From positions 1-64,000 of the forward strand of contig NZ_JACJQJ010000020.1 of assembly GCF_014696615.1 (NCBI RefSeq): DNA of 64,000 nt. The letters run 5' to 3'. This document shows, one piece after another, positions 1 through 7,917 of this stretch; position 1 is the stretch's first letter; each line of letters opens with the position of its first letter. The DNA comes from Nostoc linckia FACHB-104 (GTDB lineage Bacteria > Cyanobacteriota > Cyanobacteriia > Cyanobacteriales > Nostocaceae). The notes under the pieces were generated by a model that was given only the letters and a program-made list of their open reading frames with translations, was not told the origin of the DNA and did not search any database. The position numbers and the translations under genes were made by a program.

Positions 1-115
1 AATGTCAACTATATCAAGCTGTTAAGTCATATTTTTATACATTTATTGATTAGTTTTAACTTAAATAACTAATTATTTAGCATAACAAGTCCTGAAGAAC
101 CAAAATAAAAAGGAA

Positions 116-147
116 TAGGGCATAGGGCATGGGGCATGGGGCATAGG
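116..147. repeat. STRR heptamer repeat (GGGCATR/GGGGCAT)
   Basis: Tandem heptamers of the type ggggcat/gggcata precede the first gene. This is one of many heptanucleotide STRR clusters in the window, a hallmark of heterocystous cyanobacteria. The rest of 1-115 is AT-rich with no gene seen. Confidence 0.8.
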
Positions 148-170
148 TAATCTATTCTCCTCCTGCTCTC

Positions 171-300
171 CTTCGGATTCGCCAGTCGCTCATGGGGGAA
201 ACCCCCTTGGCGCTAGCCTCTCCCCTTGGGAGAAGACCGCGCTGGCTCACCTGCTCCCTGCTCACCTGCTCCCTGCCCCCCTGCCTCCTCATCCCCACTC
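171..300. repeat. GC-rich cyanobacterial intergenic repeat
   Basis: This GC-rich block has an inverted core (tgggggaaaccccc) followed by tandem ctgctccctg/cacctgctccctg units. It contrasts with the AT-rich surroundings. It is open in the frame of the next gene, so a naive ORF call extends into it. I treat it as non-coding repeat because the family's N-terminus begins at 318. Confidence 0.6.
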
Positions 301-317
301 CCCCGTCCCCAACAATC

Positions 318-1217
318 ATGTACCAGCCTCGGTTTATTCGTTTCTTTCGCCACCTTACCTGGCGTAACCTCAAAAAAACTTTTGCTAGGACATTAGAAAG
401 ACGGCTTTTAGGACTTTCTTCAGAAATTGCTTTTAACGCCATGTTATCGCTGTTTCCAGCAATACTGGCTTTTTTTACAGCTATTGGCTTATTTGCAGAA
501 TCCTTACAGGATACCTTTAAACAACTGGCGGCGCTGGTAAGTCAAATTGCACCGGAAGAAGCGCTGGTGCTAATTCGGGATTTTGCTTCTCGAGAAATTG
601 CCCATTCTAAAAATGGGAGTTTGTTTTCTATCAGTTTTGCGATCGCAATTTGGACTGCTTCGGGTGCGGTAAGTACGGCGATGACAGCTTTAGATCAAAT
701 TCATCAAATTCCGCCAGAAAAAATGCGTCCTTTTTGGAAAGCTAAGCTGGTTTCTCTGGGGCTAACAGTCGGTACTATGTTGCTTTTAGTATTGGCTTCA
801 TTTTTGGTTTTTATCAGCGACCTAATTTTGGCGATGGTAATTAACGAAAATAATTCTTTAATCTTCTTATTTGATATTTGGCAACTTTTACGCTGGCCTT
901 TAGCTTTAAGTATTGTTGCTTTTACCTTTGGCTTTGTCTATCGCTATGGGCCAAGTATATGGAATCCCGGTACACCAATGATGCCTGGAGCTAGTTTAGC
1001 TGCTGTTTTTTGGGCAATTTTATCCGCTTTGTTTCGACTTTATGTAGCTAATTTTGGTAACTACAATAAAGTATATGGTGCTGTTGGAGCTGTGGTTGTC
1101 TTAATGCTTTGGTTATGGATGAGTGCGGTTGTGCTGCTAGTGGGCGACCAATTAAACGTTACAGTTGGTGAAGATATGCAGTTCCGCAAATCGTCAAAAT
1201 TAATTAAACAAAATTAA
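318..1217 (+). CDS. YihY/virulence factor BrkB family membrane protein
   Basis: A 299-residue integral inner-membrane protein of the YihY/BrkB (formerly called ribonuclease BN) family, whose biochemical role is not established. About six hydrophobic segments are visible (roughly residues 36-58, 101-121, 147-170, 186-207, 222-242 and 252-275). The family-typical NFGNYNKVYG stretch is followed by YGAVGAVVVLMLWLW. The frame stays open upstream to 192, but that extension is low-complexity repeat sequence, so I start at the ATG at 318 (MYQPRF). Length is normal for the family. It is not obviously in an operon; the next gene begins 60 bp downstream. Confidence 0.85.
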   Translation: MYQPRFIRFFRHLTWRNLKKTFARTLERRLLGLSSEIAFNAMLSLFPAILAFFTAIGLFAESLQDTFKQLAALVSQIAPEEALVLIRDFASREIAHSKNGSLFSISFAIAIWTASGAVSTAMTALDQIHQIPPEKMRPFWKAKLVSLGLTVGTMLLLVLASFLVFISDLILAMVINENNSLIFLFDIWQLLRWPLALSIVAFTFGFVYRYGPSIWNPGTPMMPGASLAAVFWAILSALFRLYVANFGNYNKVYGAVGAVVVLMLWLWMSAVVLLVGDQLNVTVGEDMQFRKSSKLIKQN

Positions 1218-1277
1218 TTATTTAATAGACAGCAGTAAAATACTTAACTATTCAAATTTAACCAAGCGATCGCACTC

Positions 1278-1784
1278 ATGCCTGATTCACCTTCTCGTTA
1301 TCCTATTATTGAACCTGATGCTAAAGCTCCTACAGTACGGCGACTACGTCAGCTAAGTAGACTGTTAGATAATGCTATTACTATTCCTGGTACACAGGTT
1401 GGTGTTGGTTTAGATCCAATTTTAGGATTATTACCTGTTGGCGGTGATTTTTTAGGTATTATGCTCTCTTCCTACATTGTTGTCGAAGCAGCGCGCTTAG
1501 GTTTACCAAGAGCTACCATTGGCAGAATGGTTTTCAATATCATTGTAGATGGTTTAGTAGGCTCTTTTCCAATGTTGGGAGACTTGTTTGATTTTGCTTG
1601 GAAAGCAAATACTCTTAATATTCAGCTTTTAGAAGATAACTTAAAGTTTTCTAGCCAAACTCAAAAAGCAGACAGATTATTTATCTTTGCTTTAGTGCTG
1701 GGATTATTGCTTGTTACCATTGTCTTAGTTATCTTACCTGTGATACTAATTAGATTGCTGTGGCAAGCCATCACTGGTGGCTAA
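1278..1784 (+). CDS. DUF4112 domain-containing membrane protein
   Basis: A 168-residue protein matching the DUF4112 family, of unknown function and common in cyanobacteria. The recognisable core is the repeated glycine/proline-rich pattern GVGLDPILGLLPVGGDF and later VGSFPMLGDLFDFAWKAN. A strongly hydrophobic helix lies near the C-terminus (about residues 137-162), so the protein is probably membrane attached. Only 20 bp separate it from the downstream hydrolase on the same strand, so the two are probably cotranscribed. No catalytic residues can be named. Confidence 0.85.
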   Translation: MPDSPSRYPIIEPDAKAPTVRRLRQLSRLLDNAITIPGTQVGVGLDPILGLLPVGGDFLGIMLSSYIVVEAARLGLPRATIGRMVFNIIVDGLVGSFPMLGDLFDFAWKANTLNIQLLEDNLKFSSQTQKADRLFIFALVLGLLLVTIVLVILPVILIRLLWQAITGG

Positions 1785-1804
1785 TTTAGGTATTATTTAC
1801 AGTA

Positions 1805-2740
1805 ATGAAAGATTGGTGGCAGGCTACTTTTCCTCAAGGGCAACAAAGTTTAATTATTACTGATACTAAAGGTTATCCTGTACAAATTGCTTATGGTGAA
1901 AAAGGTACAGGTAAACCGCTAATTTTATTACATGGGATGGGCAACTGGAGCTATAATTGGCGTTACAGTATTGACCCCTTGTCTAAATATTTCCGTGTAA
2001 TTTGCTTTGATGCTAAAGGCTTTGGTTTTTCTGAGAAACCTGTATTTAGAAGAGAAGATAACGGTCACCAAGTTACGGAATTAGCACGGATAATTCAGGA
2101 ATTATGTGAAGAACCACCAGTGATTGTGGCAGAATCTTTGGGTGGGTTAGTTGCTCTTTCTCTGGCTCAAGAATATCCTGAATTTGTAGGGCGGTTAGTA
2201 GTTGTCAATGTCCCAATATTTGCTGAAAGGTTACCTCATTGGGCTATGTGGATATTGTCACAAACACCGTTAGAAGTTATCCAAACAATTGACAGCTTAC
2301 GCCTAGCATATCTCTTCGCACCTCTATTTAGAGAAATTATGGCAATAGAGAGGCGACAAGTGCTATTTGATCCATCAGTTTTAACCCAAGAAGATATTTA
2401 TTGGATAGCTTACCCATTTATTGAAATTCCTGGGACACTCGTAAAAGTTGCGGAAGAATTACAAATAGCAGCTAGAGAAATTGAGCATTGGCAAACTCAG
2501 AAGCCAAATATGCTCAGTAAAATTCAAAGTAACTTAAGTAAAATTGAATGTCCTAGCCTAGTTTTATGGGGTGAGCAAGATAATTGGTTTCCTGCTAGTC
2601 ATGGAGAGAAATTGTATAGATGTCTCCCTAATGGGAAATTAAAAATTTTGCGTAACTGCTGTCATGATGCCGCAATTGGTTCTGCAAAGGAAGTCAATGC
2701 AGCGATTGTGGAGTTTTTGGCAGAAACAAACTTTTTGTAG
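1805..2740 (+). CDS. alpha/beta fold hydrolase
   Basis: A 311-residue alpha/beta hydrolase. The oxyanion-region motif LLHGMGNWSYNW is at about residues 41-52. The nucleophile elbow AESLGGL puts the serine at 111, with alanine in place of the first glycine of the usual G-x-S-x-G. Candidate acid and base of the triad are Asp259 (WGEQDNWFP) and His287 (CCHDAA). The substrate cannot be told from sequence; relatives include esterases, haloalkane dehalogenase-like and C-C hydrolases. It lies 20 bp after the DUF4112 gene, suggesting one transcript. No signal peptide is visible, so it is probably cytosolic. Confidence 0.85.
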   Translation: MKDWWQATFPQGQQSLIITDTKGYPVQIAYGEKGTGKPLILLHGMGNWSYNWRYSIDPLSKYFRVICFDAKGFGFSEKPVFRREDNGHQVTELARIIQELCEEPPVIVAESLGGLVALSLAQEYPEFVGRLVVVNVPIFAERLPHWAMWILSQTPLEVIQTIDSLRLAYLFAPLFREIMAIERRQVLFDPSVLTQEDIYWIAYPFIEIPGTLVKVAEELQIAAREIEHWQTQKPNMLSKIQSNLSKIECPSLVLWGEQDNWFPASHGEKLYRCLPNGKLKILRNCCHDAAIGSAKEVNAAIVEFLAETNFL

Positions 2741-2768
2741 AGTTTGAATAACTCACCGTGGCTTTTGG

Positions 2769-2800
2769 ATGGTGCGTTAGCATAGCGTACGCACCCTACT
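2769..2800. repeat. Dispersed palindrome, GGTGCGT...ACGCACC type
   Basis: Stem ggtgcgt (2771-2777) pairs with acgcacc (2789-2795) around a tagcatagcgt loop. Related copies lie at 24011-24042, 34741-34770 and 52199-52227, so this is a REP-like family rather than a gene-specific terminator. Confidence 0.7.
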
Positions 2801-2834
2801 CCTGCATTTATCACAAACAGCAGATTTAGCAGAT

Positions 2835-2927
2835 GTAGGTTAGGTTGACGGAAGGAAACCCAACACCGAAATATCGGTTAATCTTTCAAGATCCATATTG
2901 GGTTGCGCTGCACTTCACTCAACCTAC
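2835..2927. repeat. Long imperfect inverted repeat, GTAGGTT...AACCTAC
   Basis: A left arm gtaggttaggttga (2835-2848) is mirrored by tcaacctac (2919-2927), with inner complementary stretches aacccaac and attgggttg. It sits in the 353-bp gap after the hydrolase gene, next to another palindrome. Its size and structure suggest a small non-autonomous repeat element. Confidence 0.6.
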
Positions 2928-3093
2928 TAATCTGGTGAGAAATTCGGGTACTGGCTTTTCCCAGACTGGTGATCATGAGATATCACTGATGTAATGGTAT
3001 AAAAATTTTTGTCTTAATTGGTGATAAACAACTATTTTTGCCTAAATATCTTGGGGAATACTGAAATTTAGTCCTAATCAAGGTGTATGAAAG

Positions 3094-3561
3094 ATGGCAG
3101 ATACTCAAGTCAGTGCAAAACTTACCGCAGCAGATAGAGAAGCGGTGATGGAAGCTATTAGTACGATTCGGCAAAAGTTACCGTTCTTGATTGATTTGTC
3201 TACTGAGGAACGTAAAGCTTTACCGAAGCTGGGGGATAAGAGTCGGGCGTTTGTGAGTAAGGCGTTGGAAATAGCTGCACAAAATCCTGATTTTTTACCG
3301 CGTTCTTTTGATGTGGATGAAATGCGGCGAGATATTGAATTATTTGAAGCTTTGTATCCGATTTTGCTGTCGTTGACACAATTGCAAGAACTGGTGGATG
3401 ATACTTCTGTGGCTGTTGGCAGTGAAGCTTATGCGGCGGGTTTGTTGGTATATAACTATGCCAAAGCTAGTGGTAAAGGCGCTGGTTTAGATTCAATGGT
3501 TGATGATTTAGGGCGAAGATTTGCCCGCAAAGCGAAAAAATTGCAACCACAAACCTCGTAA
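3094..3561 (+). CDS. Conserved hypothetical protein, all-helical
   Basis: A 155-residue soluble protein with no signal peptide or membrane segment. The sequence looks mostly helical and is rich in Ala, Leu, Asp and Lys (for example TAADREAVMEAISTIRQKLPF), with a basic C-terminus (RRFARKAKKLQPQ). I do not recognise a named domain; similar short proteins are, from memory, common in cyanobacteria. It stands alone, flanked by repeat-rich gaps on both sides. Coding is supported by an ATG start, full-length open frame and ordinary codon use. Function unknown. Confidence 0.75.
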   Translation: MADTQVSAKLTAADREAVMEAISTIRQKLPFLIDLSTEERKALPKLGDKSRAFVSKALEIAAQNPDFLPRSFDVDEMRRDIELFEALYPILLSLTQLQELVDDTSVAVGSEAYAAGLLVYNYAKASGKGAGLDSMVDDLGRRFARKAKKLQPQTS

Positions 3562-3629
3562 TTTGAGAAATTAACTCGACGTTTCTAGATAAAAACATCA
3601 ACTTTGAGCTTCTGAACTTGGGTATTTCA

Positions 3630-3818
3630 GTTTTAAGTGAAAAACTCCGAGTCAGAAGCTTACATCTTGCGGTTTTCAGTAAGAATGTTTTGGTTTCAAA
3701 CGAGAACGTTTTCGTTTCAAGTGGGGATGTTCCAGTTTCAAACGAGAACATTTTTGTTTTCAGTAAGAATATTCTGGTTTGAAATCAGAATAGTTTCGTT
3801 TTCAGTTAAAAGCTTTTC
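3630..3818. repeat. 21-bp tandem repeat tract (about nine units)
   Basis: Seven contiguous 21-bp units run from 3672 to 3818, each starting GTTTCA or GTTTTCAG (unit starts 3672, 3693, 3714, 3735, 3756, 3777, 3798). Two more degenerate units lie in phase at 3630 and 3651, and a related fragment at 3581. Consensus is roughly gtttcaaacgagaacgtttt. As 21 is a multiple of 3 and 7, no frame shifts between units, so both strands can be read as heptapeptide repeats (FSVRMFW FQTRTFS; FSFETKTF). A GTG-started frame 3637-3828 and a minus-strand frame 3467-3751 result, but I cannot show either is translated. Confidence 0.8.
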
Positions 3819-3895
3819 GTTGAATTGACTACCGTAAAGGTTTGACAAGAGAACACCGGGAATAATATCGGTTATTACGGAGCTAATGAGCGAAT

Positions 3896-3928
3896 AGAAC
3901 CCCGAATTTTTAGAAAGGTTGGGGTTCT
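3896..3928. repeat. Inverted repeat AGAACCCC...GGGGTTCT
   Basis: An 8-bp stem (3896-3903 with 3921-3928) around a 17-nt loop lies between the 21-bp repeat tract and the STAND NTPase gene. There is no T-run directly after it, so a terminator role is unclear. It could lie in the leader of the gene at 4041. Confidence 0.4.
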
Positions 3929-4040
3929 GAATCCTCATATTTTTGCAAAAACAGAGAATTAAATCTTTCTAAATCCGAAATGTATAATGCTGACTGAGTA
4001 GTTATCTTATATGTATTAGAGCTTACACCTGAATCTTTTC

Positions 4041-6923
4041 ATGAATCCTCAGAATAAGCCCAAGAGTTTACAGGATATTCTCAAACAACGTCAGCAATCA
4101 AGCTTTGTAGGTCGAGAGGAACAAGTTAATCTATTTCGCCACAATCTCGAATTACCTTTAGACGACTCTCGCCGACACTTTTTATTTAATGTTTGGGGTC
4201 AAGGGGGAGTAGGTAAAAGTACATTACTGCGTCAGTTTCGCCAAATTGCGTCAGCAGCAAAAATCATCACGGCTCTTACTGATGAAGGTGAAAAAAGTGT
4301 ACCAGAAGTCATGGGTCGTTTGGCGGAACAGTTAGAACAGGAAGGTCATAAGCTACCACAGTTTACTGAACGCTACAAAGTTTATCGCCAGAAGCGCCAG
4401 GAATTAGAAACAGATCCCGAAGCACCGCAAGGTTTCTCGGCTTTTGTGGGTAAAACTGTAGCGAAAGCCGGAATGGGTATGGCTAAACAAGTTCCCGGTG
4501 CTGGTGCTGTATTTGGCTTAATTAATGAAGATGCTATTACTAGCCAAGCTGGGGAATGGGCGGCTTATGTGGCGAAAAAATTAACGAACAAAGACGAAAT
4601 TCTCTTAGTTCAAGAACCTATAGAAGTTTTAACTCCTTTATTTTTAGAAGATATTGCTAAAATTGCCCAAAAATCTGGTCTGGGATTGTTCTTCGATACT
4701 TATGAACGCAGCGCTGAATTTCTCGATAGCTGGCTCAGAGAGATTCTCGATGGTCGCCACGGTGAAGTACCTCTCAATATATTGATCATTATTGCTGGTC
4801 GCCAAGAATTAGATAAAAACCATTGGGCGCTTTATGAGGGGTTAATAGTTCGTTTCCCTTTAGAACCATTTACAGAAGCAGAAGCCCAACAATATCTCAC
4901 CCGGAAAGGAATTACTAACAGTCGGGTTATTGAAGTAATTTTACGTCTTTCTGGAAATTTACCCTTGTTAGTCGCAACCTTGGCAGCAGAAACTCCTAGC
5001 GATCCTAATCAAGTAGGCGATCCTAGCGGTACAGCAGTAGAACGCTTCTTAAAATGGATTGATGACCCCAAGCGGCGACAATTAGCTGTAGATGCTGCAC
5101 TTCCCTTGTCTTTAAATCGGGATGTTTTGGCTAAATTGCGCGGCGAAGAAGAGGCGGATAGTTTATTTAGCTGGCTGAAAGAAATGCCATTTATTGACGA
5201 AAGAACTGATGGTTGGGCTTATCATGATGTCGTCAAAACGCAAATGTTACGTTACAAGCGGCTTTCATCACCGCAAAGTTGGGCTGATTTACATGGTAAG
5301 TTAGCCGACTACTACGACACCTTACGAAATAATTTACACCTGGAAGAAGACAAAAAACAGCGCGATCCTGTTTGGCAAAACTACACCCTCAATGTTTTGT
5401 ATCACGGTTTATGTCAGTCACCACAGAGAAGCTTACCTGCTGCTTTAAATGAATTCCTGGCTGTAACGAAAAGTGAGTTTGCATTTGCCCAACGCTGGGC
5501 AGAAAGAATGATACAGGCAGGTAAAGATACAGATGTAGCTGAAATTCAGTGTTGGGGTGAACAGTTAGCCAAAGGTTTAAGAGCCTATGAGGAAAAACAA
5601 TATGAAGTAACGGTTGAAATGTTCACAGCATTATTGAATGATACTTTTCTTGAGGTTAAGTTACGTGCATTAGTTTTAGACGGTCGTAGTTCCTTTTATG
5701 TTCGGTCTAATCAATACTTAAAAGCTTTAGAAGATTTAACTGAAGCTATAAATTTAGATCAGAACGAACCTGAGTATTTGTCACATCGAGGTGAAACTTA
5801 CCGTTTAATGGTGCGATATCAACAAGCACTACTTGATTTCAACCGTGCTATTGAACTTGACCCCAAATATGATTGGGCGATCACAAACCGAGGTCGAACT
5901 TACAGAGCAATGGAGCGTTATGAAGAAGCACTAGTTGATTTTGACCGTGCTATTGAACTGAATCCCAAATCTGATTGGGTGATCGCCAGTCGCGGTGAAA
6001 CTTACCGCTTAATGCAGCGATATCAAGAAGCACTGCTGGATTTCGACCGTGCTATTGAACTGAATCCCAACTATGATTGGGCGATCGCAAATCGAGGTCG
6101 AACTTACCGCTTAATGCAGCGATATCAAGAAGCATTGCTAAATTTCGACCGCGCTATTGAACTGAATCCCAACTATGATTGGGCGATCGCCAGTCGCGGT
6201 GAAACTTACCGCTTAATGCAGCGATATCAGGAAGCACTGCTGGATTTCGACCGTGCTATTGAACTTGACCCCAAATATGATTGGGCGATCGCCAGTCGCG
6301 GTGAAACTTACCGCTTAATGCAGCGATATCAGGAAGCACTGCTGGATTTTGATCGCGCTATTGAACTGAATCCCAACTATGATTGGGCGATCGTATGTCG
6401 CGGTCAAACTTACCGCTTAATGAAGCGATATCAGGAAGCACTGCTGGATTTCGACCGTGCTATTGAACTTGACCCCAAATATGATTGGGCGATCGCCAGT
6501 CGCGGTGAAACTTATCTGTTAATGCAGTGTTATCAGGAAGCACTGCAAGATTTTGATATCCCCATCAATTTAGATATTAATAATGACTGGCATTTGTATA
6601 ACCGTGCTTTAGCATATAAAGCTCTTCAGCAAAAAGACAAAGCACAAGCTGACTTAGCACTTGCCATTAAGCTTGCTAAACAAAGTTATGAAAAAGATCC
6701 TAAAAACTGGCTTAATACCTTTAATCTAGCCATCTACTACTTAGCCGTTGATTATCCAAAACCAGCAGAAGATTTATATCATTCTGCCCTATCTCAAGGT
6801 GCTTCCTTACAGAGTAAACGTGATGCTATTCAAGACCTCAACGACTTTTTAACAATTTTCCCTAATCATACACAAGCTCAATCTATGCGCCAGTTATTAC
6901 AATCTTCCTCGACATCAATATAG
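4041..6923 (+). CDS. STAND-type NTPase with C-terminal TPR repeats
   Basis: A 960-residue signalling-type ATPase. After a short N-terminus (FVGREEQ at about 22) comes the Walker A motif GQGGVGKST (residues 53-61), a Walker B-like LGLFFDT (Asp219) and a sensor-like LIIIAGRQE. This arrangement fits NB-ARC/STAND NTPases, switch proteins that oligomerise on ligand recognition. The C-terminal third (about 575-850) holds eight 34-residue TPR units of the form YRLMQRYQEALLDFDRAIELNP, several almost identical. Relatives act in regulation or antiphage defence, but no effector domain is visible at the N-terminus, so the output is unknown. No partner gene overlaps; the Uma2-like gene downstream is convergent. 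Confidence 0.85.
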   Translation: MNPQNKPKSLQDILKQRQQSSFVGREEQVNLFRHNLELPLDDSRRHFLFNVWGQGGVGKSTLLRQFRQIASAAKIITALTDEGEKSVPEVMGRLAEQLEQEGHKLPQFTERYKVYRQKRQELETDPEAPQGFSAFVGKTVAKAGMGMAKQVPGAGAVFGLINEDAITSQAGEWAAYVAKKLTNKDEILLVQEPIEVLTPLFLEDIAKIAQKSGLGLFFDTYERSAEFLDSWLREILDGRHGEVPLNILIIIAGRQELDKNHWALYEGLIVRFPLEPFTEAEAQQYLTRKGITNSRVIEVILRLSGNLPLLVATLAAETPSDPNQVGDPSGTAVERFLKWIDDPKRRQLAVDAALPLSLNRDVLAKLRGEEEADSLFSWLKEMPFIDERTDGWAYHDVVKTQMLRYKRLSSPQSWADLHGKLADYYDTLRNNLHLEEDKKQRDPVWQNYTLNVLYHGLCQSPQRSLPAALNEFLAVTKSEFAFAQRWAERMIQAGKDTDVAEIQCWGEQLAKGLRAYEEKQYEVTVEMFTALLNDTFLEVKLRALVLDGRSSFYVRSNQYLKALEDLTEAINLDQNEPEYLSHRGETYRLMVRYQQALLDFNRAIELDPKYDWAITNRGRTYRAMERYEEALVDFDRAIELNPKSDWVIASRGETYRLMQRYQEALLDFDRAIELNPNYDWAIANRGRTYRLMQRYQEALLNFDRAIELNPNYDWAIASRGETYRLMQRYQEALLDFDRAIELDPKYDWAIASRGETYRLMQRYQEALLDFDRAIELNPNYDWAIVCRGQTYRLMKRYQEALLDFDRAIELDPKYDWAIASRGETYLLMQCYQEALQDFDIPINLDINNDWHLYNRALAYKALQQKDKAQADLALAIKLAKQSYEKDPKNWLNTFNLAIYYLAVDYPKPAEDLYHSALSQGASLQSKRDAIQDLNDFLTIFPNHTQAQSMRQLLQSSSTSI
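5770..6560 (+). repeat. Near-identical 102-bp TPR-coding repeats
   Basis: Inside the STAND gene, 102-bp units recur with very high DNA identity, for example the segment cttaccgcttaatgcagcga repeated at about 6000, 6102, 6204 and 6306. Alternating endings (ELNPNYDWAI and ELDPKYDWAI) suggest recent duplication or recombination among units. Assemblies of short reads may collapse or expand this array. Confidence 0.85.
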
Positions 6924-6957
6924 TAAATACACAAAAGCTAAATTATTTGCCAAAATT

Positions 6958-7710
6958 CTAATCTTGCGGTTCAATTCCCGCCGCCCGCAATTGTGCTGCT
7001 AGTCGTTCAGCGCGTTGTCTTTCCTGTTCAGCGCGTTGACTTTCTTGTTCAGCACGTTGTCTTTCTTGTTCAGCCAATTCTGAACCCCAAAGTAGTAGAT
7101 TTCCTTGTTCATCCCACCAACGCAACCAATTTCCTGTACGATTTTCACGAGTACCTTGCCATACACCCAAATAAATATTCATTTCTGCTATCCAGTAACG
7201 CTGGTTTTCGTTGGGGGTTTGGACAACGTATCTACCAGTATTATTATCTAAGCCATAAACTTCTAAATCTCCGCTATCAGGTTCAAAGAGTGCATAATTT
7301 GGTACTTTTAAGACGCATTCGTAAAAAAACCATTTACCTGGGGGGTAGGTGGGTTTGATGGAGTATTCTCCACCTTCTGTATCAGAAAGAAATTCTATGA
7401 CAATTACGGGAATGTCTCCCTGTAGCTGTGGTGTATAACTACGGGTTACATCTTCTCGATTAACACTAATTTTGGGAATATAAGCCCAGTCTGGAGCTTT
7501 GACGACAATTTTGCCATTTAATGTGGCGCAGATACCGTAATTTGTTGGTGTGAGGGCGTTAGGTGGAAGTTTACCAGCAAGTTCTAAACTTTGTGTTAGT
7601 GCAGCAGCTAAGGCTGGTTGGTTGATGTTGTCCACTGGATCGTCTGGAAGTTTGTAATCGTCGGGTAGTTTTTCCCAAGTGATTTGATAGTTTTGGGTGA
7701 GGGCTGTCAT
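6958..7710 (-). CDS. Uma2 family protein (PD-(D/E)XK nuclease-like, DUF820)
   Basis: A 250-residue protein of the Uma2/DUF820 family, which is heavily expanded in cyanobacteria and has a restriction endonuclease-like fold. Family hallmarks are the central APDWAYIP segment and the IPVIVIEFLS strand. The C-terminus (about 210-245) is a charged coiled coil made of repeated QERQRAE heptads, a common Uma2 tail. True nuclease activity is unproven for most members. It is convergent with the STAND gene, its stop about 35 bp from that gene's stop. The coiled-coil tail could mediate oligomerisation. Confidence 0.85.
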   Translation of the reverse strand: MTALTQNYQITWEKLPDDYKLPDDPVDNINQPALAAALTQSLELAGKLPPNALTPTNYGICATLNGKIVVKAPDWAYIPKISVNREDVTRSYTPQLQGDIPVIVIEFLSDTEGGEYSIKPTYPPGKWFFYECVLKVPNYALFEPDSGDLEVYGLDNNTGRYVVQTPNENQRYWIAEMNIYLGVWQGTRENRTGNWLRWWDEQGNLLLWGSELAEQERQRAEQESQRAEQERQRAERLAAQLRAAGIEPQD

Positions 7711-7746
7711 GGTAGGTTTTCCTTTGGCGTGGTGTCAAAGTTGGAA

Positions 7747-7917
7747 AGAACCTCACCCCCCTACCCCCCTCTCCGCAAGCAGAGGGGGGAGTAATTTTCC
7801 AACCTTTGCTGTGGTAACAGGTTTGGTTGGGGAAATTTAGCCCCTCCTCGCTTGCGGAGAGAAGTCCGAGCGGAGGCTTCCTCCGATCGGAACTTCGGGG
7901 GAGGGGTTGGGGTGGGG
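7747..7917. repeat. Inverted-repeat element between Uma2 gene and radA
   Basis: Left arm acctcacccccctacccccc and right arm ggggaggggttggggtgggg flank internal complementary pieces (ctccgcaagcagagg, cctcgcttgcggagag). The whole gap from the Uma2 start to the radA stop is filled by this C/G-rich palindromic element, typical of dispersed cyanobacterial repeats. Confidence 0.65.

Noticed and set aside
152-442. Minus-strand open frame of 96 codons at the start of the window
   Set aside because: It overlaps the YihY gene and repeat DNA, is Arg-rich low complexity, and matches no family.
3467-3751. Minus-strand frame coding FETKTF-type repeats
   Set aside because: It overlaps the 3' end of the conserved gene at 3094 and exists because of the 21-bp periodicity. 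Kept as a repeat finding, not as a gene.
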